A stretch of 64,000 nt of DNA, taken from NCBI RefSeq assembly GCF_011050415.1, contig NZ_DRFS01000006.1:1-64000 (forward strand). Direction: 5' to 3'. This document shows positions 18,066 to 26,221 of this stretch, piece by piece (within the stretch, counting starts at the first letter, position 1; each line of letters opens with the position of its first letter). Source of the stretch: Halomonas sp. (GTDB lineage Bacteria; Pseudomonadota; Gammaproteobacteria; Pseudomonadales; Halomonadaceae). A model generated the notes under the pieces. That model did no database searches. It was given only the letters and a program-made list of their open reading frames with translations, and had not been told where the DNA came from. The translations under genes were made by a program, and so were the position numbers.

Positions 18066-19883
18066 CTAGTCGTTTACCTTGAGCACAGCAAGGAAGGCAT
18101 CCTGGGGAATTTCCACACGCCCCACTTGTTTCATGCGTTTCTTACCCGCTTTCTGTTTTTCGAGCAGTTTCTTCTTACGGCTGACGTCGCCGCCATAACA
18201 CTTGGCCGTTACATTTTTGCGCAACGCCTTTACGGTTGAACGTGCAACGACTTGGCCACCAATGGCAGCCTGAATCGCCACGTCAAACATTTGACGCGGA
18301 ATCAGTTCTTTCATTTTTTCAACTAACAACCGGCCACGATTATGAGCGTGATCACGGTGGATGATGACCGCAAGCGCGTCCACCTTGTCACCGTTAATTA
18401 ACACATCAAGACGCACCAACTTGGCCACTTCAAAGCGCTCGAAGTTGTACTCAAGCGAAGCGTACCCCTTGGAGATAGACTTCAGGCGATCAAAGAAATC
18501 CATGACCACTTCAGACATGGGCAATTCGTAGGCCAACTGAATTTGGTTACCCAAAAACTGCATATCTCGCTGGGTCCCACGACGCTGTTCACACTCAGCA
18601 ATCACGTTACCCACATACTCTTGAGGAACCAGAATACTAGCGCGAACGATCGGCTCACGCATTTCATCCACATCAGCCATATCAGGCAGTTTGGATGGGT
18701 TGGAGACGTAGTTGACGTCACCGTTTTTCATTGCTAACTCATAAACAACCGTAGGTGCGGTGGTGAGTAGGTCAATATCGTACTCACGCTCCAGTCGCTC
18801 CTGAACAATCTCCATGTGCAGTGTGCCAAGAAAACCGACCCGAAAACCAAAACCCAGGGCGTCAGAATTCTCTGGCACATACTCAAGCGAGGCGTCATTA
18901 AGCGCAAGCTTTTCAAGCGCATCACGGAAGTCTTCGTAATCATCCGCACTCACCGGGAACATACCCGCGTAAACCTGCGGTTTCACTTTTTGGAAACCTG
19001 GCAAACGAGGTACATCGGGCGTTTTAGTGTGGGTAATTGTATCGCCCACTGGCGCTCCGTGAATTTCTTTGATACCGGCGACAATGAAGCCTACTTCACC
19101 GGCACGCAGGATATCGGTCTGTTTACGCGCTGGTGTAAAAATACCCACTTCCGTGGTGCCCCAGTCGCGGCCCGTTGATTTGATGCGAATTTTATCGCCT
19201 TTGCGCAGCGTGCCATCAAATAAGCGTACCAACGAGACAACCCCTAGGTAGTTATCAAACCAAGAGTCGATGATCAGTGCCTGCAAAGGTGCATCTGGGT
19301 CGCCTTTGGGGGGTGGGATATCCCGCACTAAGCGCTCAAGCAGCGCATCAATACCAAGCCCGCTTTTGGCTGATACTTGGCATGCATCGGTAGCATCCAG
19401 GCCGATAATCTCTTCGATTTCCTGGGCAACCTTGTCGCAATCTGCTTGGGGCAAATCGATTTTGTTAAGTACCGGCAGAACTTCTAGTCCCTGTTCGATA
19501 GCGGTATAGCAGTTGGCCACGGACTGCGCTTCAACGCCCTGCGCCGCATCAACTACTAATAACGCCCCTTCACAGGCGTAGAGCGAGCGCGACACTTCGT
19601 AGGAGAAGTCGACGTGACCAGGCGTGTCGATAAAGTTGAGCTGATAAACCTGACCATCGGCAGCGGTGTAATCCAACGTGACTGACTGCGCTTTTATGGT
19701 AATGCCGCGCTCACGCTCGATGTCCATGGAATCAAGAACTTGCTCTTTAAGCTCGCGCTCGGTTAACCCTTCGCAGGTCTGGATCAGACGATCTGAGAGC
19801 GTCGATTTACCGTGGTCAATATGCGCAATAATAGAGAAGTTACGTATGTGCTTAAGCTTTCCGTTGGGAACGTCTTGGGACAT
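18066..19883 (-). CDS. lepA: Elongation factor 4 (LepA)
   Basis: Ribosome-associated translational GTPase related to EF-G, implicated in back-translocation and 30S assembly. The 605-residue protein opens with [17 protein letters not shown] (G1), followed by R-G-I-T-I-K (switch I), D-T-P-G-H-V-D-F (G3), N-K-I-D (G4) and S-A-K-S-G (G5). The LepA-specific C-terminal domain contains [17 protein letters not shown] near the end. It lies directly upstream of lepB, the classic lepA-lepB arrangement. Confidence 0.98.
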   Translation of the reverse strand: MSQDVPNGKLKHIRNFSIIAHIDHGKSTLSDRLIQTCEGLTERELKEQVLDSMDIERERGITIKAQSVTLDYTAADGQVYQLNFIDTPGHVDFSYEVSRSLYACEGALLVVDAAQGVEAQSVANCYTAIEQGLEVLPVLNKIDLPQADCDKVAQEIEEIIGLDATDACQVSAKSGLGIDALLERLVRDIPPPKGDPDAPLQALIIDSWFDNYLGVVSLVRLFDGTLRKGDKIRIKSTGRDWGTTEVGIFTPARKQTDILRAGEVGFIVAGIKEIHGAPVGDTITHTKTPDVPRLPGFQKVKPQVYAGMFPVSADDYEDFRDALEKLALNDASLEYVPENSDALGFGFRVGFLGTLHMEIVQERLEREYDIDLLTTAPTVVYELAMKNGDVNYVSNPSKLPDMADVDEMREPIVRASILVPQEYVGNVIAECEQRRGTQRDMQFLGNQIQLAYELPMSEVVMDFFDRLKSISKGYASLEYNFERFEVAKLVRLDVLINGDKVDALAVIIHRDHAHNRGRLLVEKMKELIPRQMFDVAIQAAIGGQVVARSTVKALRKNVTAKCYGGDVSRKKKLLEKQKAGKKRMKQVGRVEIPQDAFLAVLKVND

Positions 19884-19910
19884 CGAGTCTGTTCTGCCTT
19901 AGTGGTACGC

Positions 19911-19949
19911 AAGCGGCCTGACAAGCAGGCCGCTTCGAGAATTCGAAGC
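19911..19949. other. Two overlapping stem-loops between degQ and lepA
   Basis: Stem A pairs AAGCGGCCTG (19911-19920) with CAGGCCGCTT (19926-19935), 10 perfect pairs and a 5-base loop. Stem B pairs GCTTCGA (19932-19938) with TCGAAGC (19943-19949). They share GCTT and so are mutually exclusive. There is no T-run after either on the minus strand, so neither is a simple intrinsic terminator. Confidence 0.7.
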
Positions 19950-20037
19950 TCGAAAACAGCAGCCGTTTGAACCGAAGGGGCTATTTTCGACAAAAAGATA
20001 ATCGCTATTGTAGCGATATGCGCTGGATAGGAACAGC

Positions 20038-20060
20038 TGTCCGGCGAGAACCGCCGGACA
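20038..20060. other. GC-rich stem-loop just after the degQ stop
   Basis: TGTCCGGCG (20038-20046) pairs perfectly with CGCCGGACA (20052-20060) over a 5-base loop, starting 17 bases past the degQ stop. No T-run follows on the minus strand, so it may stabilise the 3' end or act as a weak or factor-assisted terminator before lepA. Confidence 0.65.
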
Positions 20061-20077
20061 AGAGATGAAAAAAGTGA

Positions 20078-21481
20078 TTATTCTAGACGTAGTGCCACGA
20101 ACAGAGAGCGTCCCTCACGGAACAGACGCATTGGAATCGCACGATCATTGGGTAGGCTTTCAACAATCTGCACCAGCTCCTCCGATGAAGAGACGCTGCG
20201 ATGATCAATACTCACCAGCACATCGCCAGGGCGAATACCAGCGGCTGCTGCCACGCTATCAGGCTCTACCTGACGAACTTCAACGCCGCCCTGGATATTG
20301 AGCTGCTCGCGCATGGCATCGTCAATTTCTGCCACCATTAGACCAAGACGCACCTGATTACTGCTAGTAGCTTGCTCAGACTCACTTTCTGCATTTGGCC
20401 AACTACCCAGCTCAACCGATTCAGAAATTTCTTCACCATCACGCATTAGGGTGAGCTCAACTTCACTGCCTGGCGCACCACGACCAATCAAACGCGGCAG
20501 GCTGCTTGAGCGTTCAACCTCCTCTCCATTCACTGCAAGAATGACATCGCCCGCTTGCAGACCACCCCTTGCCGCAGGGCCTTCTGGATCAAGGTCGGCA
20601 ATCAACGCACCAATTGCATCATCCATACCGAAAGATTCTGCTAGGTCCCGCGATACCGGCTGAATCATGACACCTAACCAGCCGCGGTTAACCCGTCCAT
20701 CTTCACGCAGCTGATCTGCTACATCCATGGCTACATTGATGGGAATAGCAAACGAAACCCCCATAAAACCGCCGCTGCGAGTGAAAATTTGCGAATTAAT
20801 ACCAACTACTTCACCGTCCAGGTTAAACAGCGGACCACCGGAGTTACCGGGGTTAATAGCCACATCGGTTTGAATAAACGGCACATATGCATCACGTGGC
20901 AAGGTGCGATTAATCGCACTCACAATGCCCGCTGTGACTGAGTGATCAAAACCAAAGGGCGAGCCTATAGCAGCAACCCACTCTCCCACTCTGAGCGCGT
21001 CTGAATCACCGAGAGTGAGCGTTGGCAAGTCACTGGCATCAATTTTCAATAACGCCACATCGGTTTGCACGTCGCTGCCAATGAGCTCTGCAGTCATCTC
21101 ACGGCGGTCATTAAGTCGCACGAGAATTTCATCAGCGTCTTGAACCACGTGCGCGTTGGTCATCACGTAACCATCATCACTAATAATGAAACCAGAGCCT
21201 AGGGATTGACGCTCTTCACTACGACCTTGGCCACTACTGGGTGGGGATGGGAAGCTATCGCCAAAGAAATGACGAAAAATTTCAGGGATTTCCTGTCCGC
21301 CGAACCCAGGAGCACTACTGCGCTGAACCGTTCTACTGGTTGAAATATTCACCACCCCGGGGGCAGCTTCTTCAACCAACTCGGTAAAGTCAGGCAAGTT
21401 CTGCGCGTTAGCGACTGGACCCAGGGTTAGCAACGCAACAACGCAGACCCATAGAGTGGATGGGAGAACCAAGCGTTTCAT
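20078..21481 (-). CDS. degQ: Periplasmic serine protease DegQ/MucD (HtrA family)
   Basis: Periplasmic chaperone-protease that removes misfolded envelope proteins and limits sigma-E activation. A signal peptide (about residues 1-26, ending A-N-A-Q) is followed by a trypsin-like domain. Its triad is His in T-N-A-H-V-V, Asp in D-V-A-L-L-K and Ser in N-P-G-N-S-G-G-P. Two PDZ domains follow (about 265-360 and 375-465). The frame is open 11 codons further upstream, but AGGAG lies 7 bases before ATG 21481 (M-K-R-L-V-L), which also gives a proper signal peptide; 467 residues. Its place after rseC matches mucD of Pseudomonas. Confidence 0.94.
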   Translation of the reverse strand: MKRLVLPSTLWVCVVALLTLGPVANAQNLPDFTELVEEAAPGVVNISTSRTVQRSSAPGFGGQEIPEIFRHFFGDSFPSPPSSGQGRSEERQSLGSGFIISDDGYVMTNAHVVQDADEILVRLNDRREMTAELIGSDVQTDVALLKIDASDLPTLTLGDSDALRVGEWVAAIGSPFGFDHSVTAGIVSAINRTLPRDAYVPFIQTDVAINPGNSGGPLFNLDGEVVGINSQIFTRSGGFMGVSFAIPINVAMDVADQLREDGRVNRGWLGVMIQPVSRDLAESFGMDDAIGALIADLDPEGPAARGGLQAGDVILAVNGEEVERSSSLPRLIGRGAPGSEVELTLMRDGEEISESVELGSWPNAESESEQATSSNQVRLGLMVAEIDDAMREQLNIQGGVEVRQVEPDSVAAAAGIRPGDVLVSIDHRSVSSSEELVQIVESLPNDRAIPMRLFREGRSLFVALRLE

Positions 21482-21547
21482 GCAAGCGCTCCTACTTAAG
21501 CTGATAGTAATCAAAGGCGGCGCAACTCATTGTGAGGTGCAAGTCAA

Positions 21548-22000
21548 CTAACTGACCAAGCTAGGGCGAAAGCGTTCACTTTGCCCATGCAATAGATATT
21601 TAACACTGATAGCGCCACTTACCAAGGTAACAAAAAAGATCAACGGAGCAAGCCAAACAGCGTTACTCAATAACGAAGCTAAACCGGAGAGTAGTAATGC
21701 TGCAATAAGAGGCAGGGCATAAATACAAAAAGCCAGCAGCGTAATGGAGGTACGCGGCAGGCTAATCGTGACATGACTTCCTAATGGGTAATGCTGCTCA
21801 ACTTTCGCAAGCTTATCAGGCACTGTAATGACAAGGCGCTGACTGCGCCGCCGGGAAAGCAGCCCCAAACCACACCCGCGGCCTTGAGCGCACTGCTCGC
21901 AGCTTTGTTGAGCAGATATCTCTATGACAAGACCATCAGCGGTATAGTCCACAACATTACCGGTGCGTAACAGTGAAACGTAGGAATCGGACACTCCCAT
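21548..22000 (-). CDS. rseC: RseC/MucC family SoxR-reducing / sigma-E regulatory protein
   Basis: Inner-membrane protein of the RseC/MucC family, which modulates sigma-E activity and in E. coli helps reduce SoxR. The N-terminal cytoplasmic part holds a cysteine motif C-E-Q-C-A-Q-G-R-G-C-G near residues 34-44. Two transmembrane segments follow (about 82-102 and 108-128). The 150-residue length is normal. The start directly abuts the rseB stop, so it is in the rpoE-rseA-rseB-rseC operon. Confidence 0.9.
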   Translation of the reverse strand: MGVSDSYVSLLRTGNVVDYTADGLVIEISAQQSCEQCAQGRGCGLGLLSRRRSQRLVITVPDKLAKVEQHYPLGSHVTISLPRTSITLLAFCIYALPLIAALLLSGLASLLSNAVWLAPLIFFVTLVSGAISVKYLLHGQSERFRPSLVS

Positions 22001-23017
22001 TCAATTTCTCGGCTGCTCTTGTTGCAAGTTCTCTTCATCGAAAGTGATTAAGCTAACAATTCGCTGAAGAGTGGCGACAGGGAGCTCACCAATGGCAACT
22101 AGCTGCCAGCGACCCGCGTCAGTGGTGTAGTGCTGAATAGCCACAGCAGATACACCCAGTTGCTGAATACCCTCTTGCAGATCGTTAGTGTCTTCTGAAG
22201 AAAGAGGCTCAACAAAAATACTCACCGTAGCTAGGCCGTCGCTATACACACGCTGGTGAACATCCCCCTCTGAAAACGTAATTGGTTGGGCAACAAAGCC
22301 ATCAGGCAACCACGTTGTGTGCCAGGGTGTATCCAAAGCCAGCTGAGGCGCATCGACACGCACGCTACCGGTATATTTTTCGGGTGACTGTAACTGAGTA
22401 ATTTGGAAGGTTTCAATGACCCGGCCCTGCCGATCATTGAGTACTTGTTTGAGTAGCAGTCCGGTGTCGCGATCTATCCACCACTCATGGGCAAATCGCC
22501 ACTCATCAAGAGGTTCGAAATCAAGCTTTACAGCATCTCTGCCTGCTACGCGGGCATTCTCTTCAAGCTCAATCGTATACAACTGGTCAAGATGCGCTGC
22601 CCATTTCGCGGGCGAAGGCAGCTCACCATTGCTGTTCTCTTCAGTCCAGGCAAGCCTTCCTACCGGTGAGCGTCTCTCGATACTGACAGAAGGACCATCA
22701 AGATATTGCACTACCTGTTGGCGTATACCGTCCTGAATTCGGTGAGAAAGCGCTAACGTCCGCACCCCTACCGTATCAATCGCGACTGCTCTTGCCTGAA
22801 AAGCATAACAGTGGCTAGCCCACAAACCGCGCTCAAGCCACTGTATCGCATCATCAGGCACATCTACTTGAGGTGTCCCAGCACACTCATAGCCCACATG
22901 ATTTTCTGAATTTTCTGCAAGTACCTGGGGTGAAAACAGCCCCACCGCCGCTGCCAGCACCCATACGGGCTTAGCTCGCCAGGAAATTATCACTCTAAAC
23001 ATTCCCATCTTGAGCAT
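22001..23017 (-). CDS. rseB: Sigma-E regulatory protein RseB/MucB
   Basis: Periplasmic protein that binds the anti-sigma factor RseA and shields it from proteolysis, releasing it when lipoproteins or lipopolysaccharide signals bind. A signal peptide (about 12-34, V-L-A-A-A-V-G-L-F-S-P-Q-V-L-A) is followed by the large lipid-sensing domain (about 50-220, with W-W-I-D-R-D-T-G-L-L-L-K) and a small C-terminal domain (Q-P-I-T-F-S-E-G-D-V-H-Q-R-V-Y-S-D-G). Three Met codons lie near the start (residues 1, 4 and 6), and ATG 23017 has AGGTG 8 bases upstream. It lies 45 bases after rseA. Confidence 0.92.
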   Translation of the reverse strand: MLKMGMFRVIISWRAKPVWVLAAAVGLFSPQVLAENSENHVGYECAGTPQVDVPDDAIQWLERGLWASHCYAFQARAVAIDTVGVRTLALSHRIQDGIRQQVVQYLDGPSVSIERRSPVGRLAWTEENSNGELPSPAKWAAHLDQLYTIELEENARVAGRDAVKLDFEPLDEWRFAHEWWIDRDTGLLLKQVLNDRQGRVIETFQITQLQSPEKYTGSVRVDAPQLALDTPWHTTWLPDGFVAQPITFSEGDVHQRVYSDGLATVSIFVEPLSSEDTNDLQEGIQQLGVSAVAIQHYTTDAGRWQLVAIGELPVATLQRIVSLITFDEENLQQEQPRN

Positions 23018-23062
23018 TCCCTACGCACCTAGTGAACACACTCGCAAGAGGCGATATACGTT

Positions 23063-23797
23063 TTAGCGTTGGCCTAGAGGCTCAGTGACCGCCGAAGATC
23101 GCATTAATGGCATCCAACTATCACCACTGCCGTAAGCTGCACTTTGGGTATGTTGCTCTAAGTAGGATTGCAGTAAACGGATCTGATCTACATCAATATT
23201 AGTGCCTTGCGAGGCACTAACACCCTGAGGTGCCTGTGCAGAGAAACCAGCGTCACTGACATTCATGAGGCCACTTTGAGCTGGCTGCCCGCTAAGTCGA
23301 AATGGGGTAGGCTCAAACATCGGCATCTCAGTACGCGAAGCGACTGCAGGCTGTGACCCTAGATTTACTGGCTGTACTTGCGCAGCAGTAGTAGCGCCAG
23401 GTGATGTTGTAGCGATCCCGCCACCACTTTGGCTGACGGTCGAGTCGTTGCCAAAAAACTGTACGCCAGTGATCACCATCAGCGATACAGCAGCAGCAAC
23501 ACCTGCACCACGAGCAAATGAGATTCCTCCTGAACGCGTCGCTACATGAATATGGTTATCGTCGTTCACCGCCGGTACAGGTTCGTCGCGCAGCTTGGCC
23601 ATAATACCCGCAGAAAGATCGACGCTTACATCAACACCCCGTTCACGCTGCATCATGCTGCGTGCAAGGTGGTAACGCCGCCAGGTGTCTGCAGCGTCAG
23701 CATCATTTGGCAGTGCCTTCAACACTCGGCGCAGCTCAAGATCATCACTTTCACCATCCATTAACACCGAAAGTGATTCCCGTGTGTTTTGACTCAT
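23063..23797 (-). CDS. rseA: Anti-sigma-E factor RseA/MucA
   Basis: Single-pass inner-membrane anti-sigma factor that holds RpoE inactive until cleaved by DegS and RseP. The N-terminal cytoplasmic domain (about 1-80) has the RseA pattern E-S-L-S-V-L-M-D-G-E followed by W-R-R-Y-H-L-A-R-S-M-M. A transmembrane segment lies near 100-118 (A-A-A-V-S-L-M-V-I-T-G-V). The periplasmic part is Gln/Ser/Ala-rich and 244 residues in total is longer than Pseudomonas MucA. A GAGG site is about 9 bases before ATG 23797. A 264-base gap, unusually long, separates it from rpoE. Confidence 0.92.
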   Translation of the reverse strand: MSQNTRESLSVLMDGESDDLELRRVLKALPNDADAADTWRRYHLARSMMQRERGVDVSVDLSAGIMAKLRDEPVPAVNDDNHIHVATRSGGISFARGAGVAAAVSLMVITGVQFFGNDSTVSQSGGGIATTSPGATTAAQVQPVNLGSQPAVASRTEMPMFEPTPFRLSGQPAQSGLMNVSDAGFSAQAPQGVSASQGTNIDVDQIRLLQSYLEQHTQSAAYGSGDSWMPLMRSSAVTEPLGQR

Positions 23798-23961
23798 ACT
23801 TCACACCCTCACACTGTTTAAAAGAAGTACTGGGGCAACTACCACTCTTTGAGCGCAATTACACCGACGACTTCACAGGCCAAAACCCTGTTATAAATCC
23901 TAAATTAACAACGTTTGGGTTACTCAACACAACAAACGTATTAATTAAGATAGTCACGCTT

Positions 23962-23990
23962 TATGACGCTCTGCATGCCAGACAGTTCAC
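23962..23990 (-). promoter_or_regulatory. Candidate sigma-E (AlgU) promoter before rseA
   Basis: On the minus strand, GTGAACT (23984-23990) resembles the sigma-E -35 consensus GGAACTT. It is followed 17 bases later by TCATA (23962-23966), a loose match to the -10 TCTGA/TCAAA. It lies in the rpoE-rseA gap about 165 bases from the rseA start. Autoregulation by RpoE is known for this operon; the match is only partial. Confidence 0.35.
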
Positions 23991-24061
23991 AAAAAAAACC
24001 AAAACCTTAATTTCTCGTGACCACATATCAGAACAATCATATCGCTTACTTGCTAAGACCA

Positions 24062-24661
24062 TCACTCATCGCGACTGTTCCGTGCCGTAGTCACAAATGG
24101 CCGAATATGTTCGTCAACCGCCTCACGCGCACGAAATATTCGTGACCGCACCGTACCTACCGGGCACTGCATAACCTGGGCAATGTCTTCATAAGCTAAA
24201 CCATCCAACTCACGCAGGGTGATTGCCGTGCGCAAATCATCGGGCAGGTTTTCGATCGCTTGATATACTGCGGCCTCTAGCTGGTCTCTGGCAATCGCTG
24301 CTTCTGGCGACTCAGCGTCAGCTAATCGACCACTTTGGTCGATAATTTCAGCATCGACGATATCCAGATCACTGCCGGGGGGGCGCCTACCACGCGAAAC
24401 CAAATAGTTTTTGGCAGTATTAATCGCAATACGATACATCCAAGTGTAAAAGGCACTCTCCGCACGAAATTTGCCCAGCGCGCGGTACGCCTTGATAAAT
24501 GCCTCCTGTGCCACATCCTGAACCTCGGAGTGGTCATGTACATAGCGGCCAATCAGGCCAATAATTTTATGCTGGTATTTCTTTACCAGCAGATCGAAAG
24601 CGCGTGTATCGCCTTTTTGAGCACGTTCAACAAGCTGTTGGTCTGTTTCCCGAGTGCCCAT
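24062..24661 (-). CDS. rpoE: RNA polymerase sigma factor RpoE (sigma-E / AlgU)
   Basis: ECF sigma factor controlling the envelope-stress response. Region 2 (about 20-85) shows Y-V-H-D-H-S-E-V-Q-D-V-A-Q-E-A-F-I-K-A-Y-R-A-L and F-Y-T-W-M-Y-R-I-A-I-N-T-A-K-N. Region 4 (about 130-185) shows L-P-x-D-L-R-T-A-I-T-L-R-E-L-D-G-L-x-Y-E-D-I-A and V-G-T-V-R-S-R-I-F-R-A-R. The 199-residue length is a few longer than usual. GGAG lies 7 bases before ATG 24661. It heads the rpoE-rseA-rseB-rseC-degQ series. Confidence 0.97.
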   Translation of the reverse strand: MGTRETDQQLVERAQKGDTRAFDLLVKKYQHKIIGLIGRYVHDHSEVQDVAQEAFIKAYRALGKFRAESAFYTWMYRIAINTAKNYLVSRGRRPPGSDLDIVDAEIIDQSGRLADAESPEAAIARDQLEAAVYQAIENLPDDLRTAITLRELDGLAYEDIAQVMQCPVGTVRSRIFRAREAVDEHIRPFVTTARNSRDE

Positions 24662-24825
24662 TCACACGCTCCTCCAGCTCGTACGGCATGCGCCGAGCCC
24701 CATTCCTATTAGCCCTAACAAGTGGGCGTTCACAGCGAGCAGCATAGCGTCCCTTGGGCATTGATTAATCATAGAGTGATATAAAAAGGCGAACGTTTCG
24801 CCCACACCAGTTACTACATTTTATG

Positions 24826-24885
24826 GCAAAGCTATCCATCACAAAGCCATTTATCACAGAGCTATCTGTCACAGAGCTACGTTTT
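24826..24885 (+). repeat. 15-bp tandem repeat, about 3.5 copies, upstream of aroF
   Basis: Units are GCAAAGCTATCCATC, ACAAAGCCATTTATC, ACAGAGCTATCTGTC and the decayed ACAGAGCTACGTTTT, each exactly 15 bases. The shared core is a purine-rich CARAGCYAT. It lies about 230-290 bases before the aroF start. Confidence 0.85.
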
Positions 24886-24921
24886 ATAACGGTACTGTAT
24901 TTTTTAATATCAAAGGGTCAG

Positions 24922-24939
24922 TGTTACGCGTTCTTTACA
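24922..24939 (+). promoter_or_regulatory. TyrR-box-like operator upstream of aroF
   Basis: TGTTAC-GCGTTC-TTTACA matches the TyrR consensus TGTAAA-N6-TTTACA at 10 of 12 specified positions, including the conserved G and C at positions 2 and 17. In E. coli aroF is repressed by TyrR with tyrosine. The site is 174 bases before the aroF start, and no clear sigma-70 promoter could be assigned beside it. Confidence 0.4.
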
Positions 24940-25113
24940 TCGCTTCAAGAGATGGAGGCAATCGTCTCTCTTTTTCCTCAAACCCAGCGGCTGACACTTT
25001 TCATCCATCTAAAGTTCCACAACAATTGATTTTTACTACCCTGGCAAGCCATAGTAGTCGCCACATTTAATCGCCCCCACTTCTTCAGTCATTATGTAAG
25101 CACAGGTAGCAAG

Positions 25114-26190
25114 ATGTCAGAACAACAGGTTAATAACCTTAACGTCCTAGCTCAAGACGTTCTCACTACGCCAGAAGCACTCAAAAGCGCCGTACCGTTG
25201 ACGGATGCGGCAGAGCGCAGCGTCATTGAAGGCCGTCAAACCATTCAAAACATCCTGGAGGGCACTGACCCGCGACTCCTCGTGGTGGTTGGCCCATGCT
25301 CAATCCATGACGTTGAAGCAGCGCTTGATTATGCCCGCCGCCTGCGCACGCTTGCCGATCAAGTAAGCGACAGTCTGTATATCGTTATGCGCGTCTATTT
25401 TGAAAAGCCACGCACCACCGTTGGCTGGAAAGGTCTGATCAACGACCCTCACCTCAACGACTCCTTTGAGATTGACGAAGGGTTGCACATTGCTCGCAAG
25501 CTACTGGTCGATCTCGCCGAAATGGGCTTGCCGCTCGCCACTGAGGCACTGGATCCTATCTCTCCTCAGTACTTGCAGGATTGCATTAGCTGGTCCGCGG
25601 TTGGCGCACGCACCACAGAATCACAGACACACCGCGAAATGGCATCAGGCTTATCCTGCCCTGTCGGCTTTAAAAACGGCACCGATGGCAGTTTAGACGT
25701 TGCGATTAACGCATTAGAGTCCGTTGCCAGTCCACATAATTTCCTGGGCATTAACCAAGCGGGCCAGGTAGCCATCATTCGCACCCGCGGCAACGCTTAC
25801 GGTCATGTGGTCCTTCGTGGCGGCAATGGCAAGCCAAATTACGATAGCGTCAGCGTCGCACTTGCCGAGCGAGAGCTTGCCAAAGCTAAGCTTTCGCCCA
25901 ACATTATGATTGACTGCTCCCACGCCAACTCCAATAAAGACGCGGCTCTTCAGCCACTGGTACTGGAAAACGTTACCAACCAAATCCTGGAAGGCAACAC
26001 CTCCATTATCGGCTTAATGGTCGAGTCCAACATTGGCTGGGGTAATCAAAAACTGACCCAGGATCTTAGCCAACTGCAGTACGGTGTTTCCATTACCGAT
26101 GCCTGTATCGATTGGGACACCACGGTAGAAGCCTTCAAGCACATGAACGAAAAGCTTACTGACACGCTTGCCAAGCGCATCGCCAAGTAA
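25114..26190 (+). CDS. aroF: 3-deoxy-7-phosphoheptulonate (DAHP) synthase, AroF-like
   Basis: First enzyme of the shikimate pathway, condensing phosphoenolpyruvate and erythrose 4-phosphate to DAHP. Class I-alpha motifs are G-P-C-S-I-H-D, F-E-K-P-R-T-T-V-G-W-K-G, G-A-R-T-T-E-S-Q-T-H-R-E and D-C-S-H-A-N-S. Several stretches (V-L-T-T-P-E-A-L-K-S-A, G-L-P-L-A-T-E-A-L-D-P, F-L-G-I-N-Q-A-G-Q-V-A) resemble the tyrosine-sensitive E. coli AroF more than AroG or AroH. The feedback specificity is therefore an inference. A TyrR-like box lies upstream and an intrinsic terminator follows. Confidence 0.93.
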   Translation: MSEQQVNNLNVLAQDVLTTPEALKSAVPLTDAAERSVIEGRQTIQNILEGTDPRLLVVVGPCSIHDVEAALDYARRLRTLADQVSDSLYIVMRVYFEKPRTTVGWKGLINDPHLNDSFEIDEGLHIARKLLVDLAEMGLPLATEALDPISPQYLQDCISWSAVGARTTESQTHREMASGLSCPVGFKNGTDGSLDVAINALESVASPHNFLGINQAGQVAIIRTRGNAYGHVVLRGGNGKPNYDSVSVALAERELAKAKLSPNIMIDCSHANSNKDAALQPLVLENVTNQILEGNTSIIGLMVESNIGWGNQKLTQDLSQLQYGVSITDACIDWDTTVEAFKHMNEKLTDTLAKRIAK

Positions 26191-26198
26191 GCCTGACA

Positions 26199-26218
26199 CC
26201 CCGCCACGGCGGGGTTTT
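26199..26218 (+). terminator. Intrinsic terminator of aroF
   Basis: CCCCGC (26199-26204) pairs with GCGGGG (26209-26214) over a CACG loop, followed directly by TTTT. It begins 8 bases after the aroF stop, with dinG converging from the right. Confidence 0.85.
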
Positions 26219-26221
26219 CAG

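Larger units (their letters stand above)
24662..25113. other. 452-base divergent region between rpoE and aroF
   Basis: No convincing gene. It holds a perfect palindrome TGATTAATCA (24762-24771) and a short GGCGAA/TTCGCC stem (24788-24802) followed by T5 on the minus strand. It also holds the 15-bp tandem repeat at 24826-24885 and a TyrR-like box at 24922-24939. A weak minus-strand promoter for rpoE could use TATGCT (24741-24746). A 68-codon plus-strand frame across the repeat lacks a ribosome site and is not called. Confidence 0.6.

Noticed and set aside
24783..24802. GGCGAA/TTCGCC stem followed by T5 on the minus strand as a true terminator
   Set aside because: Only 6 pairs with a 3-base loop, and no minus-strand gene lies immediately upstream to be terminated; left as a structural note.
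24823..25029. 68-codon plus-strand frame upstream of aroF, rich in Phe and Tyr, considered as an attenuation leader peptide
   Set aside because: No ribosome site before the ATG, the repeated residues come from the 15-bp DNA repeat, and no terminator/antiterminator pair with a T-run follows before aroF.
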